The notes below the pieces were generated by a model, which saw only the letters and a list, made by a program, of their open reading frames with translations, ran no database searches and was not told the origin of the DNA. From Sphingomonas sp. 8AM (lineage in GTDB: Bacteria; Pseudomonadota; Alphaproteobacteria; Sphingomonadales; Sphingomonadaceae): a stretch of 64,000 nucleotides of DNA. Shown piece by piece: positions 42,542 through 51,358 of this stretch. Each line of letters begins with the position of its first letter. The first letter of the stretch is position 1. The stretch spans positions 1,436,224-1,500,223 of the forward strand of contig NZ_LR733844.1 of assembly GCF_902506455.1 (NCBI RefSeq), read 5' to 3'. Both the position numbers and the translations under genes were made by a program.

Positions 42542-45500
42542 TCAGCGCAGCTTGACCACCTCGCGCCGAATGGTGGGCAGCACGCCGTCGCGCTCGGTCG
42601 TAGCCCGATCGTCGACGGGGTTCGGCACGGTCGGTGCGCCGTGCCAGTCCCGCGCGATCGCGCTTGCCTTCTGCGTCCGGACTGCCGCGGCGGCCGCCCG
42701 GTCGGGCTGCCACGTCGGCTGGGTCGGCGCCGGCGTTGTCGTGCCGCTGCCCGACTGACCGGTCGACGGCGTCGGCTGTGCCGTGGTGCCGGTCGGCTCG
42801 GGCGTCGTCGTGCCGCTGCCCGACTGGCCGGTCGACGGCGTCGGCTGTGCCGTGGTGCCGGTCGGCTCGGGCGTCGTCGTGCCATTGCCCGACTGGCCGG
42901 TCGACGGCGTCGGCTGTGCCGTGGTGCCGGTCGGCTCGGGCGTCGTCGTGCCATTGCCCGACTGGCCGGTCGACGGCGTCGGCTGCGCCGCGGCCGCCGT
43001 CACCATCAGATCGGCACCCGTATAGGCGATCGTGTAGTTCGTGCCCGCCGTCAGCGAACCCTGTTCGATCGGGTAGCGACCGGCCGCGGCGCTGGCGTCC
43101 GCCGACGTCGCCAGCGTGCCGGACAGCCTGTCGTCATCATACAAGCCATCGCCTGCCACGCGATAGCCGAGCACCGGATTGGCCTCGCCGAACGCCCGGC
43201 TCGCCTCGAGCGCCGCGATCGTCAGGTCACGCGGGACGATCGTCAGGTCGGCGCCGCTGAAGGTGACCTTGTAATTGCCGCCCGCGGTCAGCGAACCCTG
43301 CGTGATGCCATAGCGACCGACATCGCTGTCTTCGTCCGCCTCGGTATCCAGCGCACCGGTGAGCGCGTCGCTGCCGTACAGCCCGTCGCCGCCCGTATGA
43401 TAGGTCAGCGCGGGATTGGCATAGCCGTATTTGCGGGTGATCGCGTCGGCCGCGACGGTCAGGTTGCGCGGGACGATCGTCAGGGCCTTGGCGTTCGCAT
43501 CGGCCTGAACGAACACGTAATTGCCGTGGTTGGCGGTGAGCCCGCCGCCCGTGATCGCATAGCTGCCGACGTTGCTGCCCTCGGTGGCCGTGCTCGACCA
43601 GACCGGCGCGCCGCCGGTCGCACTCGCCAGCGTCTCGCCGGCGACGAAGCCCGTCACGTCGCCGCCGAGCCCGGGATTGGCGGCGCCGTAACCGCGCGAC
43701 GCGGCATGCGCCGTATAGGTGAGCGTGGCGGGCGTGACCTGTCCGATCGCGCCGATCACCGTCGGCGCGGCGAAGCTATAGCCGTAAACCGGCACGCCAT
43801 TCTTGGTGGTGGCGTCTCCGATTTTTAGATCGGCGACCGTCACCAGCAGATGATCCCCGACGTTGGGCGTCGCAACCGTCCCGACATGGTATTTGAAATC
43901 GATAAGGTCGCCCACCTGTCCACCGATCGCGGTGAAGTTCGCGTCCGTCAGGTTCATGATGTTCGTGCCGTCATAGGCGCGGCTGGCCGTGCCGGTCAGC
44001 TCGACCGTGATCTTCGGCGCGATCTTGTACAGGAAGCCGTTGCCGGTCGCCTGCGCCGGCGTCGTCGCGGCGGTGGCATTGTACTGCACGAAGTCGGGCG
44101 TCAGCCCGCCGTGCCGATCGTAGGAGGGGCTGCCCGAGAACACCAGCCAGCGTCCGGTCGCGGTCAGCGCCTTGGCCCCGCCATCGTTCGCGAAACCGAG
44201 TGCGCCGTCGAGGATCAGGTCGTGGCCCGACAGCGATCCGCCTTTCGCGATCGAGATCCCGCCCGGTGTCGTGATCCGCACATCGGTCCCGGGCGCCGTC
44301 AGCTCGTCGTCCAGCAGCAAGTCGCCGCGCGCGGTGACGTTCACTGCGACCCCCAGCAGATCGGCGTCGAGCGCTTTATTGAGGTTCGAGCCAAACGCGT
44401 TGGTCAACCCTTCGCTCATTACGGACCAGCGCGTCGCGTCGGTCGTGACGTCGCGACGGCCGACCGCGATGTCCGTCTTCGACAGATTGCTGTTCTCGTC
44501 CAGCGCCAGCCCGTCGGCGTAGAAGAAGCCGCCGGCCGTCTTCACCCCGCGCTGATGCACCACCCCGCCCAGCGTCACCGGGCCGGTCAGTTTGCCGGCC
44601 GCGACGGGCGCATAATAATAGCCGTTCGCGCCGACCGACGCGGTACCGAGCACCTGCCCGTCACGATACAGCGCCACGCGCCCGCCTGCGACGTTCGTGC
44701 CGCTCGCCGTGCCGCTGATCGCCTGCACGCCGTCCGGGAAGAAGCTCGCGAGATACGGGTACAGGCCCTTCGTGCCGCCGGCGAACGCATTGACGAGCCC
44801 ACTATCCGCGTCCTCGCGCCAGATCGCCAAGCCGGATTGCAGCTCTGCCGTCGTCAGCCCGCTACCGAGCGCGCTATCGTTCTGGCCGGTGGTATCCTTG
44901 TCCCAATAGGATCCGGTCACCTCGCCCTTGTCGTCGAGCCCGACCAGACCGCCGACCCTGCTTTTGCTGCTGCTGCTGACTGCGCCGGTGGCATAGGTGT
45001 TGCGGATCTTGCCGGAGCTGTTCTCCCCGATCAGCCCGCCGACCGTGGAACCGCCGCTGACCGCACCGGTGGCATAGGCGTTGCTGATCGTGCCGGTGTT
45101 GCTACCGGCCAGTCCGCCGATCGAATCGCCGCGGCTGACCGTTCCGGTCGCATAGGCATTGCTGATCGTGCCGATGTTACTCGCCACCAGCCCACCGCTC
45201 GCATAGCCACCGTCGGCGGTGATGCTGACTGCACCGGTGGCATAGCTGTCGCTGACCGTGCCATAGTTAAGCGCGACCAGTCCGCCGACACTGGTCTCGC
45301 CGCTGACCGCACCGGTGGCGAAGGCGTTGCTCACCGTGCCGGAGTTGGTGGCGACCAGCCCACCGACGAAATTCCGGCCCCGGATCGCACCGCCATCCAG
45401 ACCGAGCGCGGTGATCGTGCGCTCGGATGCGAGAACGCCGACGAGCGCGACATTGTCGTCCGTCGGCCGATTGATGGTCAGACCGGAGATGAGATGGCTG

Positions 45501-48166
45501 TTGCCATTGATGTTGCCGGCAAACGGGGTGTCGTTGGTCCCTACCGGCACGAAGCCGCCAGCGCCCCAGATGTCGCCCGCGTGGGTTCCGTTCGTGGCCG
45601 TCGCGTCCATGTTGCGGGTCAGGACATAATTGCCGGCCAGATCCGCCGCCAGCAACTGCAACTGGTGGACGTTGCCGATGTGATAGCTGCCATCTGCGTC
45701 CTTCGGCAGCTCCGAGCGCAGGATCGGGCGCAGGTCAGCCGCCTGGAACCAGGTGCTCCCGAAATCCCACTCCGTATAGTTCGTCGCGTCGTGCAACTGC
45801 GCCGTGGTCAGCCCGGCACCGATCGCGCTGGTCGCCTGCCCGCTGGTGTCCTTGTCCCAAAAGGATGCGGTCACCGTGCCGCTGTCATCCGCGCCGACGA
45901 GGCCGCCGACATGGCTGGTGCCGCTGACCGCGCCCGTCGCATAGCTGTTGAGCAGCTCGCCATGGTCGTTGTTGCCGATCAGCCCGCCGACCTGATTGCT
46001 GCCGGTGCCACCGCTGACCGCGCCGGTCGCATAGCTGTTGCCCACCGCACCATGGTCGTTGAACCCGACCAGCCCGCCGACCGCTTCCTTGCCATCGACC
46101 GCGCCGCTGGCATAGACGAGGCTCACCGTGCCGTGATTGTTGCCGACCACGCCGCCGACATTCTTGCCGCCGCTGACCGCCGTGGTGGCATAGGCGTTCG
46201 TCACCGCGCCGAGAGCGTTGTATCCGACCAGCGCGCCGGTCGCGTCCTTGCCGTAGATCGCACCGCCCTCCAGGCCGATCGCGGTGACGATCCCCTCGCC
46301 CTGCGCGCCGATCAGACCGACGTTGTCGGTGCCCGGACGATCGATCGTCAGCGCGGAGACGACATGCCCGCGACCGTTGATGCTGCCGGTGAACAGGCTC
46401 GCCGCGGTCCCCACCGGCGCGAAGCCATCGCCGTCGTTCCAGTTGCGCGTCCCGGACGCGTCGATGTCGTTGGCGAGCAGATAGTTGCGGCCGAGCAGCG
46501 TACCGATACCCTGCAGCCCGAAGACGTCGGTCAGCTGATATGCGTCGTCGGATGCCCCGGTGCCGCCCAGCGCGCGCACGAACGTCCCGCCGGTCAGGCG
46601 GAAATCGTGCGCGGCGAACGCCGGCAGCGTCGCACTGACCTGCTGCCAGTCACCATGCGCCAGCGTGAAGCGGCCGACCGACACGGCGGCGTCCGCGCTC
46701 GGGGTGATCGTCCCGCCGGCGTCGAGCGTCAGCCCGCCCGCGGCCGCGGTGATCGACTGGTTCAGCGCGATCGCGCCCGCCGCGCTCAGCGTCAGCGTCG
46801 ATTTGCTGTTCCAAGCGAGCGGCGCGGCGAGCGTGATGACGCCGTCCTGCGTCCCGTCGCTGCCGGTCGAGACGGTGACGTTCGCAGTGCCCAGCGCGGT
46901 CTGGAGCTTGGCGACGTTGACGACGCTGTCGTCGGCGGTCGCGACGAAATCGTCGCCGCTGGTCTGCTCGTCGCCGGAGATGGTGACGTTGTGCGGATCG
47001 AGCAGCAGCGTGCCGAAGCCGCCCGCGCCGCGCAGATCGGCGTGGCCGGTATAGGACAGATGCGCCTTGCCCGACACCTCGGCGTCGCCGCCATGGCCGG
47101 CGCCGGTCGCGCTGATCGTGCCCGCGAAATGCGTCGCGGCGTCCGACCACAGGGTCACGCGCCCGCCGTCGCCCTGCCCGGTCGCATCGGCGCGGATCGT
47201 GGTGGCGGCGTCGACGGCGAGCGTGTTGGCGTGGGTCAGCGTGCCGCCGCCCTGCCGGTCGCCGCCGATCCGCACCTGTCCACCGCCGTGCGCGCCGGAG
47301 ACGTCGATGCTCGCGCCGGCCAGCGCGATCTCGCCGCCGGTCAGCGTCACCGCGCCGTTGCGCCCGGCCAGCCCGCGTGCCGCGATGCTGCCGGTCAGGT
47401 TGACGACGCCGCGCGCGGCCTCGCGCGCCGCGCCCGCCGCCAGCACCACCGCGCCGCCGTCGGCGACGATCCGCCCGGACGCGAAGATGCCCGCATCCGC
47501 CCCGCCCGCCGGCAGCGCGACCTGGAGGAAGCCGTCGCCTTCGAGGTCGAGCGTCGCGCGCTGCGCCGAGCCGATCGCCACCTTGCCGAGCGGCGCGAGG
47601 ATGCTGCCGCTATTCTCGACGCGACCGCCGATCAGCGCGGCATAGCCGCCCTTCACGATGTCGATCGTGCCGGCATTGGTCACGCGCCCGCCGCGCCCGG
47701 TGACGACGATGTCGCCGCCCATGAACGCGTCGTTCGACAGGTCGAGCGTCGAGGCGACGAAGCCCGCCGCCTTTACGCTGCCGGTCGACGTGATGAGGAT
47801 GCCGTTCGGATTGACGAGGAACACCTGCCCGTTGGCGGTGATCTGCCCGGCGATCGTCGAGGTCGTGTCGCCGGTCACCCGGTTGAGCAGCGCCGAGCGC
47901 GCGTCATTCTGCTGAATGTCGACGCGGGCGCCCTGCGCGACCGAGAAATTCGACCATTCGATGACGGCGCGGTCGGTGGTCTGCCGGATGGTCATCGCAT
48001 CCGGGGTGACGGTCTGGATATTGGCCGCCCCCCGGACCACGCGACCGTCGGTCGGCAGGGTCTGCGCCAGCACCGTGGCGGGCAGGAGTGTGGACGAGGC
48101 GAGCAGCGCGGCCAGCAAGGGACGGTGCAGCGGGCGGGGCAGCGGGCGGGCGGGCGTACGGATCAT
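42542..48166 (-). CDS. Two-partner secretion exoprotein (TpsA, filamentous-hemagglutinin-like) with GLUG and MBG repeats
   Basis: A 1,874-residue secreted protein. Signal peptide to about residue 35 (TVLAQ); TPS domain about 36-280 with the NPNG motif at 119-122 and NGILITSTGSVKAAGF; a beta-helix region; about eleven GLUG repeats (NVGGVVGNN.GTVS..YASGAV) between roughly 620 and 1100; three MBG-type domains (about 1470-1715, RKYGYANPALTY); a Pro/Thr/Gly linker of 23-residue repeats (about 1726-1812); and a short charged tail. The ATG at 48166 has AAGGA overlapping the upstream stop, 11 bases after the TpsB gene. It is secreted by that partner and likely acts in adhesion. Confidence 0.9.
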   Translation of the reverse strand: MIRTPARPLPRPLHRPLLAALLASSTLLPATVLAQTLPTDGRVVRGAANIQTVTPDAMTIRQTTDRAVIEWSNFSVAQGARVDIQQNDARSALLNRVTGDTTSTIAGQITANGQVFLVNPNGILITSTGSVKAAGFVASTLDLSNDAFMGGDIVVTGRGGRVTNAGTIDIVKGGYAALIGGRVENSGSILAPLGKVAIGSAQRATLDLEGDGFLQVALPAGGADAGIFASGRIVADGGAVVLAAGAAREAARGVVNLTGSIAARGLAGRNGAVTLTGGEIALAGASIDVSGAHGGGQVRIGGDRQGGGTLTHANTLAVDAATTIRADATGQGDGGRVTLWSDAATHFAGTISATGAGHGGDAEVSGKAHLSYTGHADLRGAGGFGTLLLDPHNVTISGDEQTSGDDFVATADDSVVNVAKLQTALGTANVTVSTGSDGTQDGVITLAAPLAWNSKSTLTLSAAGAIALNQSITAAAGGLTLDAGGTITPSADAAVSVGRFTLAHGDWQQVSATLPAFAAHDFRLTGGTFVRALGGTGASDDAYQLTDVFGLQGIGTLLGRNYLLANDIDASGTRNWNDGDGFAPVGTAASLFTGSINGRGHVVSALTIDRPGTDNVGLIGAQGEGIVTAIGLEGGAIYGKDATGALVGYNALGAVTNAYATTAVSGGKNVGGVVGNNHGTVSLVYASGAVDGKEAVGGLVGFNDHGAVGNSYATGAVSGGTGSNQVGGLIGNNDHGELLNSYATGAVSGTSHVGGLVGADDSGTVTASFWDKDTSGQATSAIGAGLTTAQLHDATNYTEWDFGSTWFQAADLRPILRSELPKDADGSYHIGNVHQLQLLAADLAGNYVLTRNMDATATNGTHAGDIWGAGGFVPVGTNDTPFAGNINGNSHLISGLTINRPTDDNVALVGVLASERTITALGLDGGAIRGRNFVGGLVATNSGTVSNAFATGAVSGETSVGGLVALNYGTVSDSYATGAVSITADGGYASGGLVASNIGTISNAYATGTVSRGDSIGGLAGSNTGTISNAYATGAVSGGSTVGGLIGENSSGKIRNTYATGAVSSSSKSRVGGLVGLDDKGEVTGSYWDKDTTGQNDSALGSGLTTAELQSGLAIWREDADSGLVNAFAGGTKGLYPYLASFFPDGVQAISGTASGTNVAGGRVALYRDGQVLGTASVGANGYYYAPVAAGKLTGPVTLGGVVHQRGVKTAGGFFYADGLALDENSNLSKTDIAVGRRDVTTDATRWSVMSEGLTNAFGSNLNKALDADLLGVAVNVTARGDLLLDDELTAPGTDVRITTPGGISIAKGGSLSGHDLILDGALGFANDGGAKALTATGRWLVFSGSPSYDRHGGLTPDFVQYNATAATTPAQATGNGFLYKIAPKITVELTGTASRAYDGTNIMNLTDANFTAIGGQVGDLIDFKYHVGTVATPNVGDHLLVTVADLKIGDATTKNGVPVYGYSFAAPTVIGAIGQVTPATLTYTAHAASRGYGAANPGLGGDVTGFVAGETLASATGGAPVWSSTATEGSNVGSYAITGGGLTANHGNYVFVQADANAKALTIVPRNLTVAADAITRKYGYANPALTYHTGGDGLYGSDALTGALDTEADEDSDVGRYGITQGSLTAGGNYKVTFSGADLTIVPRDLTIAALEASRAFGEANPVLGYRVAGDGLYDDDRLSGTLATSADASAAAGRYPIEQGSLTAGTNYTIAYTGADLMVTAAAAQPTPSTGQSGNGTTTPEPTGTTAQPTPSTGQSGNGTTTPEPTGTTAQPTPSTGQSGSGTTTPEPTGTTAQPTPSTGQSGSGTTTPAPTQPTWQPDRAAAAAVRTQKASAIARDWHGAPTVPNPVDDRATTERDGVLPTIRREVVKLR
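42735..42977. repeat. 69-bp tandem repeat in the tpsA C-terminal linker
   Basis: Near-identical 69-base units begin at 42771, 42840 and 42909, with a partial unit from 42735. They encode a 23-residue unit beginning AQPTPSTGQSG. The only frequent difference is Asn/Ser in GQSGnG. Such linkers tend to vary in copy number. Confidence 0.9.
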
Positions 48167-48177
48167 GCCGATGTCCT

Positions 48178-49911
48178 TCAGAAGCTGGTCGAAACAGAGA
48201 ACAGGAAGCGGTTGGCCTCACGGCGGAGACCATCGACGCCGGCGCGGCCATATTCGACGCTGGCGGCAACCGCCGGGCTGCCGGCAACGGCGCCGGTGTT
48301 CAGCCGTGCGCCAAGGCCATAGGCATAGGCGCCAGTGCGCTGCCGCTCGACCACGGTCGGATGCACGTAATGCACCGTGCCCCACGCCCCGAAGACATAG
48401 GGTGTGATCCGGCCAAAGCTGTTCGCATCGACATAGGTGAACGGTGCCCGCAGCTCGCCGCGCATTGTCGCGCCGGAGTCACCCTGCAAGGTGCCGACCG
48501 GCAACGGCGAAAGGTCGTAGGCGGTCGCGATGCCGAATTGTTCGGCATTGGCGAGCGCATCGCCGAAGCCGGTCTGCGCGCGCGCCTGCACGCCGACCTC
48601 GGCATGGCGGCCGAGCGGTTGCTCCAGCCCGGCCGACACGTCGAGCTTGACGAACCCGGCATCCGATCCGACCCGCGACAACGGCAGCAGCCGCGAGGCA
48701 TCGCGCGCCGAGCGCGCGCCCAGCCCGTCGATCCCGAACGACGCCTGCACGCTCGTCGAGACCGTCCCGCCCCACGGCAGGACGGTGACGGCGTCGACGC
48801 CGCCGCGCGCGACGCGCAGCTCGTCCAGCGACAGCGGGAAATCGACCGGTGCGATGATCGAGACGGCTTCGCGCTGCGCATCGAACGCCGCGGTCACGGC
48901 GATATTGGTGGCGCGGCTGCGCAGCAGCGGATCGCGAACGCGGACCGACAGGCGGCGGAAGCGGCTGCCGAAGCCGGGCTGGGAGCGGAGCCGCCGCGGC
49001 GCGGCGCGCGATTCTACCGCCTCGGCGGTGAGCGTCAGACCATCATTGCCCAGCGGCAGCACGACGCCCGCCGCCAGCAACCGGTTGCGCGGCGACGGAT
49101 CGAGGATCGAGCGGTTCTTGGTGGTGTTGGGATAGCCGCTGGCGCGCAGATACAGCGTCTCGCCGAGCCCGAGCGCCGAGTTGAACGTATAGCCCAGCCC
49201 CGCACCGTAGCGGCCGAGGCTTTCCGACAGGCCGTTGTCGAGCGACAATTGCATCGTGACCGGACGATGCGTGCCGTCGAGCACCAGCACCGTCGCCCCG
49301 ACCTGCGACCCCGGCGCGAGCGTCGAGCGCAGACGCAGCCCGGGCAGATCGCCCGCCAGCAGGAGCGCGCGCTCGATCGCCGCCAGCGTCACCGTGGAAT
49401 CGCCGACCAGCTTCTGCAGCGTGGCCGCGACCCGCGACCGGACCCGCGCCGGCACCGCCGTGGCATCGATGCGCTCGATGAAGCCCGGGGTCAGGATCAG
49501 CTTGAGCGTCGTTCCGTCGTCAAGCTGCTGCGGCGGCACCGTGACGCGCACCAGCACCTGCCCGGCCTGCGCGTAATGCGCCTCCAGCGCGCGCGCCGCG
49601 GCATAGATGTCCGACACATGGATGCGCTTGCCCAGCAACGCGGTACGCAGCTCCGCCAGCGCGGTCGGATCGACCGCCGCGCCCTCGACCGTCAGGTCGC
49701 CCAGCGTGACCTCCAGCGCCTCGGCGCCCGGCGGGGTCTCGGGACCCCCGCCCTGCGGAAGCTCCACCCGGCCCTGCGCCTGCCTGACCGGCGGCGCCAG
49801 CGTCGACGGCGTGATCTGGGAGGCGGTCTGGGCGAACGCCGTTACCGGCGCTCCGGCCGAAAGGACGATCCCGGTCACAAGCAACTGCTTCATCACAATA
49901 TTTCGCTGCAT
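48178..49911 (-). CDS. Two-partner secretion outer-membrane transporter (TpsB, ShlB/FhaC/HecB family)
   Basis: A 577-residue protein. Signal peptide to about residue 28 (VTAFAQ); a Pro/Gln-rich linker; two POTRA domains (about 65-220; VTLGDLTVEGAAVDPTALAELRTALLGKRIHVSDIYAAARALEAHY); then a 16-strand barrel ending in RFLFSVSTSF with terminal Phe. The VRVRDPLLRSRATN stretch fits the loop-6 region of the family. It exports the downstream TpsA protein. The ATG at 49911 has AGGAAGA about ten bases upstream; a second ATG lies six codons in. It is the first gene of the minus-strand pair. Confidence 0.92.
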   Translation of the reverse strand: MQRNIVMKQLLVTGIVLSAGAPVTAFAQTASQITPSTLAPPVRQAQGRVELPQGGGPETPPGAEALEVTLGDLTVEGAAVDPTALAELRTALLGKRIHVSDIYAAARALEAHYAQAGQVLVRVTVPPQQLDDGTTLKLILTPGFIERIDATAVPARVRSRVAATLQKLVGDSTVTLAAIERALLLAGDLPGLRLRSTLAPGSQVGATVLVLDGTHRPVTMQLSLDNGLSESLGRYGAGLGYTFNSALGLGETLYLRASGYPNTTKNRSILDPSPRNRLLAAGVVLPLGNDGLTLTAEAVESRAAPRRLRSQPGFGSRFRRLSVRVRDPLLRSRATNIAVTAAFDAQREAVSIIAPVDFPLSLDELRVARGGVDAVTVLPWGGTVSTSVQASFGIDGLGARSARDASRLLPLSRVGSDAGFVKLDVSAGLEQPLGRHAEVGVQARAQTGFGDALANAEQFGIATAYDLSPLPVGTLQGDSGATMRGELRAPFTYVDANSFGRITPYVFGAWGTVHYVHPTVVERQRTGAYAYGLGARLNTGAVAGSPAVAASVEYGRAGVDGLRREANRFLFSVSTSF

Positions 49912-50448
49912 AATCTCGTATCTTCCTGTATGCGCAAATTACATCGCGCCCTTTCGATGGGGCACGTCTTTCCGGCATATACGGCTAGACCCAATTGCGC
50001 GGTTACGGCATTGTCTATCCTGAGCGATGTCGTCCCGTTTGACTGACGTTCATGGCCGGCAATGCCGATGTGAATCATTCCAGTCTGCTGATGAGTGCTG
50101 TCGCGCTCGTTTCATTCATAGACGATTGTGCGCACATCGGTTCGACGCCGCCGACATTTTGTAAGGAATACGGTGGATAGCGTGCGCTGACCGCAGCCGG
50201 TGAGGCGATCCGTTGCCCCTGTCGTCAGTCATGCGGCCGTTTTACTTGGGCTTCCTGCTTGCAACTGTATGAAACCAAGTACTTGTAGCGGCGCCATTGC
50301 TGCCCGTGTGACGCCTGGGTCTGGTCTGGCCTGCGGCGACATCCACGCGTCATCCCCGCTTGACGAGCGGTGCGGCACGGCGCAGCCTCTACCGGGATAC
50401 GAGCAATGCGCTCGCAGGTTATCGCGCCCGGATAGCGGGAGTTTGTCG
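49912..50448. promoter_or_regulatory. Divergent intergenic region upstream of tpsB
   Basis: 537 bases without a convincing gene. They separate the minus-strand tpsBA pair from plus-strand small-protein genes and are mixed in composition, with A/T-richer patches near 49895-50010 and 50090-50175. Promoters for both directions must lie here; no recognisable operator was found. Confidence 0.4.
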
Positions 50449-50829
50449 ATGAACGTCAGGTCCTTCGCACGGATCGCCATCGCTGCCGGCACGGCGGCGC
50501 TGCTCCCGGGGGCCACGCAGGCGGGGCCGGTCTTCTCGGGCAGCGGCGCGGTCGTTCGCGTGCTTCCCGACCAGATCGCCTTCACGCATCGGCAGGCATT
50601 GCTGGCGCTGCGCAAGGTGGCGCTGCTCCGGCAGCAGCGCGACGGCGGGACGCTCTCGGCGCACAGCCGCGCGTCGATCCAGACGCGGCTCGACGCGATC
50701 AACGCGCGCTATGCCCGCACGCTACGCAACAACAACCCGCTGAGCCTCGACAGCACCGGACATGCAAGCAAGGTGCGCCCGCAGACGGACTGGACGCACG
50801 CCGGCCTGTTCACGACCGGATGGCAGTAA
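50449..50829 (+). CDS. Small exported protein, unknown function
   Basis: A 126-residue protein with a signal peptide (SFARIAIAAGTAALLPGATQAG). The mature part has a basic helical middle (TRLDAINARYARTLRNNNPLSLD) and a tail rich in Thr and His (DWTHAGLFTTGWQ). The ATG at 50449 has GGGAG seven bases upstream. The frame stays open upstream, but that extension lacks a start with a ribosome-binding site. No family recognised; the next gene also encodes a small secreted protein. Confidence 0.65.
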   Translation: MNVRSFARIAIAAGTAALLPGATQAGPVFSGSGAVVRVLPDQIAFTHRQALLALRKVALLRQQRDGGTLSAHSRASIQTRLDAINARYARTLRNNNPLSLDSTGHASKVRPQTDWTHAGLFTTGWQ

Positions 50830-50940
50830 AACCGCTTGATCTCTGCTGTTTGCGACACCCCGCAAACGGGATTGACGCACCAGCCGAACCGCACGACAGT
50901 CGCGGCTCGGTCGCAGGGGCGAGCCGGGGGAGATAGTCCG

Positions 50941-51186
50941 ATGCGTTATGTGGGTCTGGGGTTGGCAGCCGTCGCGATGCTGCTGGCGAGCGGCGCGGTG
51001 GCGCGCGAGCGCAAGTCCGCTGCCGTGACCGATCCCGACAAGATAATCTGCCGCTCCGAAGAGAACACCGGCAGCCGCCTCTCCAAGACCAAGCGCTGCA
51101 TGTCGGCACGCGACTGGGCGGCCGAAAAGGCCGCGAACCAGCAGGATATCGAGCGCGTGCAGGCCAATCGCTACAAGAACAACTGA
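50941..51186 (+). CDS. Small exported protein with CRxEENTGSRL...C motif
   Basis: An 81-residue protein with a signal peptide (GLGLAAVAMLLASGAVA) and a short mature domain with two cysteines (IICRSEENTGSRLSKTKRCMSARDW) and a charged C-terminal helix. Short proteins with the pattern C-R-x-E-x3-G-S-R-L...C are common in sphingomonads and Caulobacterales but have no established function. The ATG at 50941 is preceded by GGGGGAGA at eight bases. Confidence 0.75.
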   Translation: MRYVGLGLAAVAMLLASGAVARERKSAAVTDPDKIICRSEENTGSRLSKTKRCMSARDWAAEKAANQQDIERVQANRYKNN

Positions 51187-51239
51187 CACCGGTCACGGCG
51201 CGGATCGTCGGCGTCTTCGATCCGGGCGTTTTCCTCCTT

Positions 51240-51324
51240 CGTCGCCCCGGACCTGATCCGGGGCCCCGCTTCTTCTTTGTACCCGAAGACAAAAGCGGGA
51301 TCCCGGATCACGTCCGGGATGACG
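51240..51324. repeat. Extragenic palindrome, family A, copy 2
   Basis: CGTCGCCCCGGACCTGATCC... pairs with ...GGATCACGTCCGGGATGACG, with GCTTCTTCTT and an imperfect AGAC-AAAAGC inner arm. It lies between convergent genes (small exported protein and TPR-sulfotransferase) and could end both transcripts. Confidence 0.8.
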
Positions 51325-51358
51325 GGAAAGCGGGCTGGACCTAAGTCCGTCCCGCCGC

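Noticed and set aside
43850..48322. A 1,490-codon plus-strand frame opposite tpsA
   Set aside because: It mirrors the tpsA gene, has no recognisable motif and an Arg/Asp/Ala-biased composition typical of antisense frames in GC-rich DNA.
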